Shown in pieces: positions 18,784 through 28,308 of a stretch of DNA of 64,000 nt. Source of the stretch: Solilutibacter silvestris (lineage in GTDB: Bacteria > Pseudomonadota > Gammaproteobacteria > Xanthomonadales > Xanthomonadaceae); contig NZ_NPZB01000002.1 of NCBI RefSeq assembly GCF_002895945.1, positions 62,001 to 126,000 of the forward strand. Direction: 5' to 3'. Position 1 is the first letter of the stretch; each line of letters starts with the position of its first letter. The notes under the pieces are model-generated. The model had not been told where the DNA came from. It saw only the letters and a list, made by a program, of their open reading frames with translations, and made no database searches. A program made the position numbers and the translations under genes.

Positions 18784-21700
18784 AACTGTCCGACGTCTCG
18801 ATCAAGCGGCCGGTGCTGGCGGTGGTGATGAGCCTGCTGCTGGTGGTGCTGGGCGTGATGTCGTTCATGCGCCTGACGTTGCGCGAACTGCCGGCGATCG
18901 ATCCGCCGATCGTGTCGGTGCAGGTCGATTACCCCGGTGCATCGTCGAGCGTGGTGGAGACGCGCATCACCAAGATCCTCGAAGACAGCATGGCTGGCAT
19001 CGAGGGAATCAACACCATCGACTCCACCAGCCAGAACGGCAGCTCGCGCATCAGCATCGAATTCCTGCCGACCCGCGACATCGAAGGCGCCACCAATGAC
19101 GTGCGCAACGCGGTGAGTCGCGTCGCCGGCGATGTCCCGCCGGAAGCACGCCCGCCGGAAATCACCAAGGTCGAGAGCGATTCCGATCCGATCATCTGGT
19201 TCAACCTGCGCTCGTCCAACATGGACACGCTGCAGCTCACCGACTATGCGCAACGCTACCTGGTCAATCGTTTCTCCAGCCTGCCCGGCGTCGCCACCGT
19301 GCGCATGGGCGGCGGCCAGATCTACGCAATGCGTATCTGGCTCGACAACGATGCGATGGCTGCGCGCGGCATCACCATTCCCGATGTCGAAAACGCGTTG
19401 AAGCAGGAGAACGTCGAGCTCGGCGCCGGCCATCTCGAATCGAAGGACCGCGACTTCATCCTGCGGGTGATGCGCGACTACACCACGCCGGAAGCATTCG
19501 CGCAGTTGCCGGTGACACGCGGCAACGATGGCTATGTCGTCAAGCTCGGCGACATCGCCACGGTCAAGCAGGAATCGGCGGAACGCCGTGCGTGGTACCA
19601 CAGCAACGGCGAATTGGCGATGGGCATCGGCATCGTCAAGACCTCGACCGCCAACAGCCTCGATGTCGCCAAGGCAGCGCAGGCTGAAGCCGACCGCATC
19701 CGCAAGTCGTTGCCTGCCGGTACCGACATCTACGTCGCCTTCGACAACACCACATTCATCGCCGCCGCTGTCGAGCGCGTCTACGGCACGCTGATCGAAG
19801 CGGTGATCCTGGTGCTGGTGGTGATCTGGCTGTTCCTCGGCAGCGTGCGCGCGGCGCTGATCCCGGCGGTGACGGTGCCGGTGTGCCTGATTGCATCGTT
19901 CATCGCGCTGTATGCGTTCGGGTTCTCGATCAACCTGCTGACATTGTTGGCACTGGTGCTGTGCATCGGCCTGGTGGTCGACGACGCGATCGTGGTGGTG
20001 GAGAACATCCAGCGTCGTGTCGATCTTGGCGAGCCGGCATTGGTCGCGGCAAAACGCGGCACCGCGCAGGTCGCGTTCGCGGTGCTGGCGACGACCGCGG
20101 TGCTGATCGCGGTGTTCCTGCCGGTCGGCTTCCTGCAAGGCAATACCGGGCGATTGTTCCGCGAGCTGTCGGTGGCGATGGCGGCGGCGGTGGCGATTTC
20201 GGCCTTCGTCGCGTTGACGCTGACGCCGATGATGGCCTCGAAATTGTTGAAGCCGCATACCGGTCCGCACGCGGTGCATTCCAATCGCGTCAGTGAATGG
20301 TTGAACGCGCGTTTCACCAGCATGGCCGATGCCTATCGTGCATTGCTGACGCGCGTGGTCGGCCGCGCCTGGTTGTTCGCCGGCTTGATGGTGGTGGCGC
20401 TGGTGGCGACGGTGCTGCTGTTCAAGGCATTGCCGAGCGAACTCGCGCCGGCGGAAGATCGCGGCACCTTCCAGATCATGGCGGAAGGCCCGGAGGGCGC
20501 GAGCTTTGACTACACCGTCGCGCAGATGAAGAAGGTCGAGCAGGTGCTGCTGGGCGAAACCGGGCCCGGCAAGCCGCTGGAGCGCGCCAATCCGCGCGTG
20601 CCCGGCAGCTTCGGCGTCAGCGAGGACATGTACATCGGTCGTGCCAGCGTCTTCCTCAAGGACTGGCGCGAGCGCAAACAGAGCACCGCCGATGTCGCCG
20701 CCGAATTGCAGAAAAAACTCTCCGCCATCACCAGCGTGAAGTCGCGCACGATGCTGACCGGTGGGCTGGTGCGCACGCGCGGACAGCCGTTCCAGCTGGT
20801 GCTGGGCGGTCCCGACTACGCCGAGCTGGCGCAGTGGCGCGATATCCTGATGGCGAAGATCAACGACTATCCCGGCTTGAACGGCGTCGATTCCGATTAC
20901 AAGGAAACCCGGCCGCAGATGCGGGTGATCATCGACCACGCGCGCGCTGCCGACCTTGGCGTCACCGCGCAGGCGATCGGCGGTGCATTGCAGGCGCTGA
21001 TGGGTGGCGAGCGCATGACCACCTTCGTCGACGATGGCCAGGAATACGACGTGATGCTGCAGGCCGGGCGCGACAATCGCGATTCGGTGGCCGATCTCAA
21101 TGACATCCAGGTGCGCTCCAAGAGCGGCGTGCTGGTGCCGTTGTCCAATCTGGTCACGCTCAAGGAAATCGCCGAACCGGGTTCGCTGGCGCGCTTCAAT
21201 CGCCTGCGTTCGATCACGATTTCCGCCGGCCTCGCACCGGGCGCGCGCCTCGGTGATGCGGTGGCGTGGGCACAGAAGACAGTGAAGGAATCATTGCCGG
21301 AACACGCGCAGATCAGCTGGAAAGGCGAATCGCGCGAGTTGCAGCAATCCGGCGGCGAAGTGCTGCTCACCTTCGCGTTGGCGCTGCTGATCGTCTATCT
21401 GGCGCTGGCCGCGCAGTTCGAGAGCTTCCTGCATCCGCTGGTGATCATGCTGACGGTGCCGCTGGGCGTGCTCGGCGCGTTGCTCGGGCTGTGGATCACC
21501 GGTGGCACGCTCAACCTGTTCTCGCAGATCGGCATCGTGATGCTGGTCGGCCTCGCCGCGAAAAACGGCATCCTGATCGTCGAATTCGCCAACCAGCTGC
21601 GCGACGAAGGCCGCAGCGTGCGTGACGCCATCATCGAGTCGGCGTCGATCCGCCTGCGCCCGATCCTGATGACGTCGATCGCAACGGTGATGGGCGCGAT

Positions 21701-21914
21701 CCCGCTGATCGTTGCCGGCGGTCCGGGATCGGCCAGCCGCGCCACCATCGGCGTGGTGGTGGTCTTTGGCGTCTCGGTATCGACGTTGCTGTCGCTGTTC
21801 GTGATCCCGGCGTTCTATCTGGTGATCGCGCCGCACACGCACTCGCCGGAAGCGATCGGCCACGAGCTCGACAAACTGGAAGCGGAAACCGCGAACGTGG
21901 GCGGTCATGCCTGA
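18780..21914 (+). CDS. RND multidrug efflux transporter, inner-membrane pump
   Basis: A 1044-residue AcrB-like proton-driven transporter. The start is GTG 18780, overlapping the adaptor stop; the frame remains open upstream but the homologous N-terminus KLSDVSIKRPVLAVVMSLLL starts here. Twelve membrane segments in two sets of six flank two large periplasmic loops. The proton-relay Asp401-Asp402 in CIGLVVDDAIVVVENI and the LVGLAAKNGILIVEF segment are intact. The sequence resembles the MexK/CeoB/MdtBC-type branch more than AcrB proper (impression only). Co-transcribed with the adaptor; ends 8 bases inside the next gene. Confidence 0.96.
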   Translation: MKLSDVSIKRPVLAVVMSLLLVVLGVMSFMRLTLRELPAIDPPIVSVQVDYPGASSSVVETRITKILEDSMAGIEGINTIDSTSQNGSSRISIEFLPTRDIEGATNDVRNAVSRVAGDVPPEARPPEITKVESDSDPIIWFNLRSSNMDTLQLTDYAQRYLVNRFSSLPGVATVRMGGGQIYAMRIWLDNDAMAARGITIPDVENALKQENVELGAGHLESKDRDFILRVMRDYTTPEAFAQLPVTRGNDGYVVKLGDIATVKQESAERRAWYHSNGELAMGIGIVKTSTANSLDVAKAAQAEADRIRKSLPAGTDIYVAFDNTTFIAAAVERVYGTLIEAVILVLVVIWLFLGSVRAALIPAVTVPVCLIASFIALYAFGFSINLLTLLALVLCIGLVVDDAIVVVENIQRRVDLGEPALVAAKRGTAQVAFAVLATTAVLIAVFLPVGFLQGNTGRLFRELSVAMAAAVAISAFVALTLTPMMASKLLKPHTGPHAVHSNRVSEWLNARFTSMADAYRALLTRVVGRAWLFAGLMVVALVATVLLFKALPSELAPAEDRGTFQIMAEGPEGASFDYTVAQMKKVEQVLLGETGPGKPLERANPRVPGSFGVSEDMYIGRASVFLKDWRERKQSTADVAAELQKKLSAITSVKSRTMLTGGLVRTRGQPFQLVLGGPDYAELAQWRDILMAKINDYPGLNGVDSDYKETRPQMRVIIDHARAADLGVTAQAIGGALQALMGGERMTTFVDDGQEYDVMLQAGRDNRDSVADLNDIQVRSKSGVLVPLSNLVTLKEIAEPGSLARFNRLRSITISAGLAPGARLGDAVAWAQKTVKESLPEHAQISWKGESRELQQSGGEVLLTFALALLIVYLALAAQFESFLHPLVIMLTVPLGVLGALLGLWITGGTLNLFSQIGIVMLVGLAAKNGILIVEFANQLRDEGRSVRDAIIESASIRLRPILMTSIATVMGAIPLIVAGGPGSASRATIGVVVVFGVSVSTLLSLFVIPAFYLVIAPHTHSPEAIGHELDKLEAETANVGGHA

Positions 21915-22653
21915 TCCGGCCGCCACCCGCGAGCTGCGCATGTATGGCGTCAACGCGGTGCGCGCGGTGTTCGCGCGTCGCCCCGAGGCATTGCGGAAAC
22001 TGTGGTTGTCGGAAGAGCGCGTCGGTGCGTTGCGCGATGTGCTGAAGTGGTGCGCAGCGCATCGTGTCGGCTACCGGATCGTGCCTGATGAGGACCTGCG
22101 CAAGCTCGCGGCGAGTTCGCATCACGAAGGCGTGGTCGCCGATGTTGCACGCATGCCGATGCCGCGCCTCGATACGTGGTTGGCCACACGCTCCGCCGGG
22201 CGCGATTGCGCCTTGTGGCTGGATGGCGTCGGCAATCCGCACAACCTCGGCGCGATCCTGCGCAGCGCCGCGCATTTCGGCATCGGCGCGTTGTTGATTC
22301 CGCGTGATTCCGACCTGCAATTGTCGGGTGCGGCGGCACGCGTGGCGGAAGGCGGTGCCGAAGCAGTGGATTTCGTGCGCTTGCCGGCAGCACACGAGGC
22401 GTTGTCGATGCTGCGTCGCGCCGGCTACACCACGGCAGCGACGCTGGTGGATGGTGGCGATGACCTGTTCGCGACGCCGTTGCCGCAGCGACTGGTCTAC
22501 GTGATGGGCGCGGAACAGCGCGGCATGGATCGTGGACTGGCGGCCGACTGCGATCTGCGCGTGTCGATTCCCGGCAGCGGCGCGGTGGAAAGCCTCAACG
22601 TCGCCTCGGCGACCGCAGTGCTGCTGGCCGCCTGGGCGCGCAGCACCGGCTGA
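21907..22653 (+). CDS. TrmH/SpoU-family RNA 2'-O-methyltransferase
   Basis: A 248-residue SAM-dependent methyltransferase with an N-terminal L30e-like substrate-binding domain (residues ~8-85) and a C-terminal SPOUT knot. The three SpoU motifs are clear: LDGVGNPHNLGAILRSAAHFG, YVMGAEQRGM, and IPGSGAVESLNVASATAVLL. It resembles RlmB (23S rRNA Gm2251) and TsnR-type enzymes, but the exact target RNA cannot be told from sequence. It overlaps the RND pump stop by 8 bases, so it is probably co-transcribed, although the functions are unrelated. Confidence 0.88.
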   Translation: MPDPAATRELRMYGVNAVRAVFARRPEALRKLWLSEERVGALRDVLKWCAAHRVGYRIVPDEDLRKLAASSHHEGVVADVARMPMPRLDTWLATRSAGRDCALWLDGVGNPHNLGAILRSAAHFGIGALLIPRDSDLQLSGAAARVAEGGAEAVDFVRLPAAHEALSMLRRAGYTTAATLVDGGDDLFATPLPQRLVYVMGAEQRGMDRGLAADCDLRVSIPGSGAVESLNVASATAVLLAAWARSTG

Positions 22654-22665
22654 TCGTCGCGACGA

Positions 22666-24075
22666 TTATTTCTTCGGCTTTTCCGGCGCCGGCAGCGTGC
22701 CGCTGCCCAGGCTGCCGTCGACATTGGCGGCGATGAAGGCGAGGGTGGCGTAGGCGGCGATATCGACGCGCAGGTCTTCGGGATCGACCTTGTCGAGCGT
22801 GTCATCCGGCGTGTGGTGGAGGTCGAAGTAGCGGCTGGCATCGTGCGCGAACGCGCCGGCTGCGGAGCCGGCATCCTGCATCAGGCCCATTTCCGATTCA
22901 GCTTCGCCCTTGCCCGGGGTATAGGCGACGCCGAGTGGCTTCAGCAGGTCCGCGACCTGGGCCATCGCCGGGTCTGCGGCCTTCGACCAGCGCCCACCGA
23001 ATTCATAGACGCGACCGGGACCGGAATCGGATTCCATCACGATCTGGCTGTCGCGGATCTTGTCCTTCTGCGATTCCGCATAGACACGACCGCCCCACAG
23101 GCCCTGTTCCTCGTTGGCGAAGGCGATCACGCGGATGGTGCGTTGCGGGCGCTGCACCCCACCCGCGAGTTTCGCCGCCGCCATCGAGATGGCGATACCG
23201 GTGCCGTCGTCGATGGCGCCGGTGCCGAGGTCCCAGGAATCGAGGTGGGCGCCGAGCGCGACGATCTCGTTCGGTTTGCTGCGCCCGGTGATTTCGCCGA
23301 TCACGTTCTGCGAGGTGTAAGTGCCATTGAAGCCGCAATCGAGCGCGACGCGGATGCGCGTCGGCCCGAGCTTGACGAGACGCCCCAGTTGATCGGCGTC
23401 GTTGTTGCTGAGCGCGGCTTCCGGGATTGGCTTGACGCCGTTCTCGAAGCGCGTCATGCCGGTGTGCGGATTGCGATGCCAGTCGGTGCCGGCCGGGCGC
23501 ATCACGTAACCGATCGCGCCAGCCTTCGATGCGGCGGAAGCGCCAGTGGTACGCACCCTGCTGCCGATACCGTAACCATGGCCGTCCTTCGCCCTGGGCA
23601 TGATCACGTCGACGAAGGCGATCTTGCCGGCCAGCGATCCCGGCGCGGCATTCTTCAGCGCGTCCAGCGAATCGAAACGCACCACGTCACCTTCGACAGT
23701 GCCACCGGGGCTGCCACCGAGCGCGGTCAACACCAGTTTCTGCGAATGCGCACCCAGTACTTCACCGTGCTCGCTGCGGCGCTCCCATTTCGGGAACGTC
23801 ACCGGTTGCGTCCACACCTTGTCGAAGCCGAGTGCCTTGAACTTGGCCTTGGCCCATTCCACCGCGCGGGCATCGGCCTCGCTGCCGGCCAGTCGTTGCC
23901 CGACTTCGGTGGTCAGCGATTCCAGCACTTGCCAGCCGGTCTCGTCCTTCAGTGCCTGGTCGCGCAGTGACGCCGCCGATTGCACCATCGCCGGGGATGC
24001 CTTGGTTTCCGCTGCGAACGCGGGCGTGCCGGCGATCAGGGCGGCGAGGGAAACGGCGAGCAGGGTGCGGTGCAT
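22666..24075 (-). CDS. M28-family zinc aminopeptidase with PA domain
   Basis: A 469-residue exported peptidase. A signal peptide occupies residues 1-21 (ending AFA). A protease-associated domain insert is at ~130-240 and the catalytic M28 domain is at ~260-455. Dinuclear zinc ligands are visible: His and Asp in GAHLDSWDLGTGAIDDG, Glu-Glu in FANEEQGLWGG, Asp in MESDSG, and His in YFDLHHTPDDT. Such enzymes remove N-terminal residues from peptides or degrade dipeptides outside the cytoplasm. The C-terminus is Lys/Pro-rich. Convergent with the methyltransferase gene, 12 bases apart. Confidence 0.93.
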   Translation of the reverse strand: MHRTLLAVSLAALIAGTPAFAAETKASPAMVQSAASLRDQALKDETGWQVLESLTTEVGQRLAGSEADARAVEWAKAKFKALGFDKVWTQPVTFPKWERRSEHGEVLGAHSQKLVLTALGGSPGGTVEGDVVRFDSLDALKNAAPGSLAGKIAFVDVIMPRAKDGHGYGIGSRVRTTGASAASKAGAIGYVMRPAGTDWHRNPHTGMTRFENGVKPIPEAALSNNDADQLGRLVKLGPTRIRVALDCGFNGTYTSQNVIGEITGRSKPNEIVALGAHLDSWDLGTGAIDDGTGIAISMAAAKLAGGVQRPQRTIRVIAFANEEQGLWGGRVYAESQKDKIRDSQIVMESDSGPGRVYEFGGRWSKAADPAMAQVADLLKPLGVAYTPGKGEAESEMGLMQDAGSAAGAFAHDASRYFDLHHTPDDTLDKVDPEDLRVDIAAYATLAFIAANVDGSLGSGTLPAPEKPKK

Positions 24076-24168
24076 GGTGATGGCCTCGGCGCAAAGGAAA
24101 CCCCGAGCGTAGCAGCCCGGGGTTGCCTGCGATCCGTGCCAATCGTCATGCCGACGGCGGCGTACGGA

Positions 24169-24582
24169 TCACTTCTTCAGTTCGTCGCGGATCTCGCGCA
24201 ACAGAAGAACTTCCTCGCTCGGCGGTGCGTCGGCCGGCGCCTCGGCGGGCTTGCGCATGCGGTTGTAGACCTTGATGAACAGGAAAATCACGATTGCGAT
24301 CAGCAGGAAGTCGATACAGGTCTGTATGAAGTCGCCGTACTTGATCGCCACTTCCGCGACTTTTTCCTTGCCGGTGGCCGGATCCATCACCGCCGGCGTG
24401 ATGACGTGCTTCCAGTCCTTGAAGCTGACGCCGCCGCTGAGCAGGCTGATGGATGGCATCACGATGCCTTCGACCAGCGCGGTGACGATCTTGCCGAATG
24501 CGGCGCCGATGACGACACCGACCGCCAGATCGACCACGTTGCCCTTGGCGATGAATTCCTTGAACTCGCTGACCATGCCCAT
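24169..24582 (-). CDS. mscL: Large-conductance mechanosensitive channel
   Basis: A 137-residue inner-membrane channel opened by membrane tension on osmotic downshock. The N-terminus [41 protein letters not shown] matches the MscL signature including the gating helix TM1. TM2 is [20 protein letters not shown], and the C-terminal bundle ends [13 protein letters not shown]. Start ATG 24582 or 24576 cannot be separated; the latter aligns with typical starts. The periplasmic loop is somewhat longer than in E. coli. Confidence 0.97.
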   Translation of the reverse strand: MGMVSEFKEFIAKGNVVDLAVGVVIGAAFGKIVTALVEGIVMPSISLLSGGVSFKDWKHVITPAVMDPATGKEKVAEVAIKYGDFIQTCIDFLLIAIVIFLFIKVYNRMRKPAEAPADAPPSEEVLLLREIRDELKK

Positions 24583-24630
24583 GCGTTGCGCCCTGTGTGG
24601 AGAGGTGGCCGGAGCATAGCGCAGCACTGT

Positions 24631-25329
24631 CTAGACGATTTCACCTTCGAGAGCGAGAAGCCCGCCCAGCCGGGCGACGAAACGGTCGCCGCGCTGCAGT
24701 GCGGCAACGCTGGCGGGGGTGCCGGTGAAGACCAGGTCGCCACGGCGCAGGGCATACAGCTTCGACAGTTCGATCAGCACATCGGGCACGTCCCAGATCC
24801 AGTCGCGCAATGCGCCGCGCTGGCGCAGTTCGCCATTCACTTCGAGGGAAATCTCCAGTGCCGACAGATCGCCCGCCTCCGAAGCGGGGATCACCGTGCT
24901 GATCGGCGCGGAATGATCGAAGGCCTTGCCGATGTCCCACGGCAGCGATTTCGCCTTGCACTCGGCCTGCAGGTCGCGCCGCGTCAGGTCGAGGCCGATG
25001 GCATAGCCGAACACCAGCGCCTCGGCCTGCGCACGCGTGAGTTCGCCGGGCGCTGCATCGGCGCCGAGCACCGCGACCAGTTCGACTTCGTGGTGCAACT
25101 CATGCGTGGCGGAGGGATAGGCCACTCGACCATCGGTGACGATGGCGTCGGCCGGCTTCTGGAACAGCACGGGACGGCCACGCGCTTCCGGCGCTGCCGG
25201 CGTCGCGCCCATCTCGCGGGCATGGTCGGCAAAGTTGCGGCCGATGCAATGGATGCGATGCACCGGGATCGTGCGGCCATCGGCGGTGGCGACGCGTGGA
25301 ATCGGCAGGGGCGGGAAGAGATCGTTCAT
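24631..25329 (-). CDS. Fumarylacetoacetate hydrolase-family protein
   Basis: A 232-residue FAH-fold hydrolase/decarboxylase. Motifs: HRIHCIGRNFADHAREMG, RPVLFQKPADAIV, the metal-binding ELHHEVELVAVLG, then KSLPWDIGKAFDHSAP and GDLVFTGTPASV. Members act as acylpyruvases, fumarylpyruvate hydrolases or oxaloacetate decarboxylases, so the substrate is not resolved. Start ATG 25329 fits the family N-terminus; the frame is open upstream antisense to the Rieske gene. The divergent start of the Rieske gene lies within 70 bases. Confidence 0.88.
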   Translation of the reverse strand: MNDLFPPLPIPRVATADGRTIPVHRIHCIGRNFADHAREMGATPAAPEARGRPVLFQKPADAIVTDGRVAYPSATHELHHEVELVAVLGADAAPGELTRAQAEALVFGYAIGLDLTRRDLQAECKAKSLPWDIGKAFDHSAPISTVIPASEAGDLSALEISLEVNGELRQRGALRDWIWDVPDVLIELSKLYALRRGDLVFTGTPASVAALQRGDRFVARLGGLLALEGEIV

Positions 25330-25395
25330 GGCGCTGCATCGATGCGACGGGAACGTTATCCTGCGATCGAATTCCCCGCCATTGCAAGCCACGCC

Positions 25396-25752
25396 GTGTC
25401 CGATCCGCTCATCACCTTGGAACACATTCCCGACCACGGTTTCGCGGAAGCGAGCGGCACGGTCGATGGCGATGCCGAATCGCTGATCCTGCGTCGCGAC
25501 GGCACGCGTGTGGCCGCCTGGTTCAATATCTGTCCGCACGCGGGACGACGACTGGACTGGGCGCCCGGGGAATTCCTGCTGTCGCGCACCGGCGATCTGG
25601 TGTGCGCAGCGCACGGCGCCAGTTTTTCACCGATCGATGGCCGTTGCACGGGGGGGCCGTGCCTGGGCGCATCATTGCGCGCGGTACCGGTGGTCGTGCG
25701 CGATGGCGCGGTGTTCCTGCGTGACGTCAGCGGAACATCTGCAACAGATTGA
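25396..25752 (+). CDS. Rieske [2Fe-2S] protein
   Basis: A ~118-residue soluble Rieske protein. The cluster ligands are Cys46 and His48 in CPHAGRRLDW, and Cys70 and His73 in CAAHGASF. A second cysteine pair-like stretch GRCTGGPC follows. There is no membrane anchor or catalytic oxygenase domain, so it is a small ferredoxin-like Rieske protein, probably an electron carrier. The start is uncertain: GTG 25396 gives the usual N-terminus, while ATG 25342 would add 18 residues; neither has a clear ribosome site. Its 3' end overlaps the convergent SLC13 gene by 26 bases. Confidence 0.82.
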   Translation: MSDPLITLEHIPDHGFAEASGTVDGDAESLILRRDGTRVAAWFNICPHAGRRLDWAPGEFLLSRTGDLVCAAHGASFSPIDGRCTGGPCLGASLRAVPVVVRDGAVFLRDVSGTSATD

Positions 25753-27571
25753 CCATCGCCACCACGATCCCGATGTAGATGCAGGCCAGCGGTCCGCCGA
25801 CGCGCCACAGATCGCGCGGGGTATAACCGCCGGGGCCGATGATCATCGAGATCACCGGATTCGATGCCGTCATGAAATTGCACGACGCCGACAGCGCGAC
25901 GATCAGCGCGAAACTGGTGGGATTGCCGCCGGTCGCCAGTGCCAGGTTGACCGCGATCGGCACCAGCATGATGGTCGCGCCGACGTGGCTGATGATCAGC
26001 GAGAACAGCACGGTCAGGATCGCCAGCGCGAGTTCGATCAATACCAGTGGCGTGGCCTGCGGGATGCGATCGACGGTATGGCCAGCGACCCACGCCGCGG
26101 CGCCGCTGGAATCCATCGCCCAACCGAGCGGAATCAGGCAGGCCATCAGGAATACGGTTTTCCAGCTGATCGCGGCGTAGGCCTCGTCCATGTGGATCAC
26201 GCCGGTCAACAGCATGCCGGCGACACCGGTCATCAGCGCGATCGGCACCGGCACCCGCGATGACAACGCGATCAGCATGGTGACCGCGAAGATGGCCATC
26301 GCGATCTTGAACTTGTGCGGACGCTGGCGCGCCTTCGGATAGTCGGTGACGACGACGAAATCCTTCTGCGCCGCGACTTCCGCCAGGCGTTGCCAAATGC
26401 AATGCAGTACCAGCATGTCGCCGGCGCGCAGCGGGATATTGCGCACGTCCTCGCGCAGCACTTCGCGATCGCGATTGATCGCCAGCAGGCTGATGCCGTA
26501 CTGTTTGCGGAAGCGCAACTCGGCCTGGGTCTTGCCGATGAAGCGCGAATTCGGCGGCACCACCGCTTCGGCGATGCCGGCGCGGCTCGGGTTGAACAGA
26601 TCGCCGAATTCGCGCAAGCGCGTCGATGCGGTGAGCTTGTGCGCGTCAGCGAAACGCAGCACCTCGTCATTCGGTCCCATCGCGCCGAGCACATCGCCGA
26701 CCCAGATGCGCGCATCGGACGGCGGCGCCAGTCGCGACTCGCCGTGGCTGCGGTGGGCCAGCAGCAGTGGTGCGCCGACCATGCGTTCGGCTTCGCCGAT
26801 GGTGGTGCCGACCAACGGGCTCTGCGGCGTCACCGTCAGTTCGAAGACATCGCCGTTGATGCCGTAGGTATTGGCGAAATAACTCTCGGTGCGACCGGGC
26901 GTCACCGCGCGGTCTTCCTCACGCAATTGACGGTCGCCATGGAAGCGGAAATACAGCAGCACCGCGATCACCATCGCGATGCCGATCGGCATCGGCGCGA
27001 ACATCTTGAACGGATGGATCGAGGCCGCGCCCGACGGCATGTTGGCGTTGGCCGACATCAGCAGGTCGTTGAGCAGGATCAGCGGCGAATTGCCGACCAT
27101 GGTCAACGCGCCCGCCATCACGATGGTCGCGGCGATCGGCAACAACATCCGCGACGTGGCGATGCCGGTGCGCGCGGAAATGCGCGAGGACACCGGCAGG
27201 AACATCGCCATCACCGACGGGTTCTGCATCAACGGCGACACCGCCGCCGCCGACAGGCAGGTGAGGGTGAGCAGGCGTTTTTCAGATCCGCTGGAACGTC
27301 GCAGCAACCATCCCGCCAAGCGATTCAGCGCACCGGTGCGTTCCAGTCCGGCGCCAAGGATCATCGTCGAGATGATGCTGATCACCGCGCTGCCGGAAAA
27401 ACCACCGAACAGGTCTTCCGGCGCGATCAACCCGGTGAGACCGAGCAGCACCAGCACGCACAACGCGACCACGTCGGGACGGATGCGTTCGAACAGGAAC
27501 AGCACCATCGTCAGCCCGACCAGGCCGAGCACCATGGCCATGTCGCTGCTGAGGACGAGGCCGCTGCCCAT
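25727..27571 (-). CDS. SLC13/DASS-family permease with two RCK_C domains
   Basis: A 614-residue inner-membrane transporter. Two transmembrane halves (residues ~5-195 and ~410-612) flank two TrkA-C/RCK_C regulatory domains at about 215-295 and 300-390 (VFELTVTPQSPLVGTTIGEAERM, AVVPPNSRFIGKTQAELRFRKQYGISLLAI). The pore motifs MQNPSVMAMFLPV and SHVGATIMLVPIAV are of the CitMHS/SLC13 type. Substrates in this family are dicarboxylates, sulfate or other anions, and cannot be told here. It lies 2 bases downstream of trmB, so it ends the leftward thiS-thiG-trmB run. Confidence 0.9.
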   Translation of the reverse strand: MGSGLVLSSDMAMVLGLVGLTMVLFLFERIRPDVVALCVLVLLGLTGLIAPEDLFGGFSGSAVISIISTMILGAGLERTGALNRLAGWLLRRSSGSEKRLLTLTCLSAAAVSPLMQNPSVMAMFLPVSSRISARTGIATSRMLLPIAATIVMAGALTMVGNSPLILLNDLLMSANANMPSGAASIHPFKMFAPMPIGIAMVIAVLLYFRFHGDRQLREEDRAVTPGRTESYFANTYGINGDVFELTVTPQSPLVGTTIGEAERMVGAPLLLAHRSHGESRLAPPSDARIWVGDVLGAMGPNDEVLRFADAHKLTASTRLREFGDLFNPSRAGIAEAVVPPNSRFIGKTQAELRFRKQYGISLLAINRDREVLREDVRNIPLRAGDMLVLHCIWQRLAEVAAQKDFVVVTDYPKARQRPHKFKIAMAIFAVTMLIALSSRVPVPIALMTGVAGMLLTGVIHMDEAYAAISWKTVFLMACLIPLGWAMDSSGAAAWVAGHTVDRIPQATPLVLIELALAILTVLFSLIISHVGATIMLVPIAVNLALATGGNPTSFALIVALSASCNFMTASNPVISMIIGPGGYTPRDLWRVGGPLACIYIGIVVAMVNLLQMFR

Positions 27572-27573
27572 GG

Positions 27574-28308
27574 TCAGTTGCGGTCGTAGATCAGGTCGAA
27601 CACCGGATGGCCAAGCCGTTGGCCGCGCGTCTCGAAATGCGTCTGCGGACGCCACGCCGGGCGCGGCGGCTGTCCGCGCGGGCCAGCGCGATTCACCAGG
27701 CCGGGCGTGGCATCGAGCACGTCCCACATTTGTTCGGCGTAATCGGGCCAGTCAGTGGCGAGATGCAGGCGACCATCGGCCGCGAGTTTGCGCACCAGCA
27801 GCGCGGCGAATTCCGTGTTCACCAACCGGCGCTTGCCGTGGCGTTTCTTGTGCCAGGGATCGGGGAAATAGATGCGGATTTCGTCGAGGGAAGCGTCGGC
27901 GATTTCGTTTTCCAACACTTCCACTGCATCGTGGTGATACAGGCGCACGTTCTTTGCATCATCGGCGGCAAGCGCATTCAACAGGCGACCGACCCCGGGC
28001 GCATGCACTTCGATGCCGATGTGGTCGCGCGCCGGATCGAGTGCGGCGGAATAACGCAGCGCCTCGCCGTTGCCGAAGCCGATCTCGACGATGCGCGGCG
28101 CATGGCGGCCGAACACCGCATCGAAATCACGCGGTTGGCCGCTGTAGTCCAGCCCGAAGCGTGGCCATTGATCATCGAAGGCCTTCTGCTGCGCCGGCGT
28201 GAAGCGGCCCTGGCGCAACACGAAACTGCGGATGCGACGATGACCGGGCTCCACCGTGAACGGCTTCGGCGGAACTTTCGCGCCGTCGCTGGAGAACGGG
28301 TTCGTCAT
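27574..28308 (-). CDS. trmB: tRNA (guanine-N7-)-methyltransferase
   Basis: A 244-residue SAM-dependent enzyme that methylates G46 in the tRNA variable loop. Signatures: [12 protein letters not shown] (SAM site), [33 protein letters not shown], and [12 protein letters not shown]. Start ATG 28308 overlaps the thiG stop (ATGA), so translation is coupled. The C-terminus [17 protein letters not shown] is typical. Confidence 0.97.
   Translation of the reverse strand: MTNPFSSDGAKVPPKPFTVEPGHRRIRSFVLRQGRFTPAQQKAFDDQWPRFGLDYSGQPRDFDAVFGRHAPRIVEIGFGNGEALRYSAALDPARDHIGIEVHAPGVGRLLNALAADDAKNVRLYHHDAVEVLENEIADASLDEIRIYFPDPWHKKRHGKRRLVNTEFAALLVRKLAADGRLHLATDWPDYAEQMWDVLDATPGLVNRAGPRGQPPRPAWRPQTHFETRGQRLGHPVFDLIYDRN

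Noticed and set aside
18294-20939. Open frame of 881 codons opposite the RND pump
   Set aside because: Composition is that of an antisense high-GC frame (His/Arg/Asp-rich) with no recognisable domain, and the sense strand has a full RND gene.
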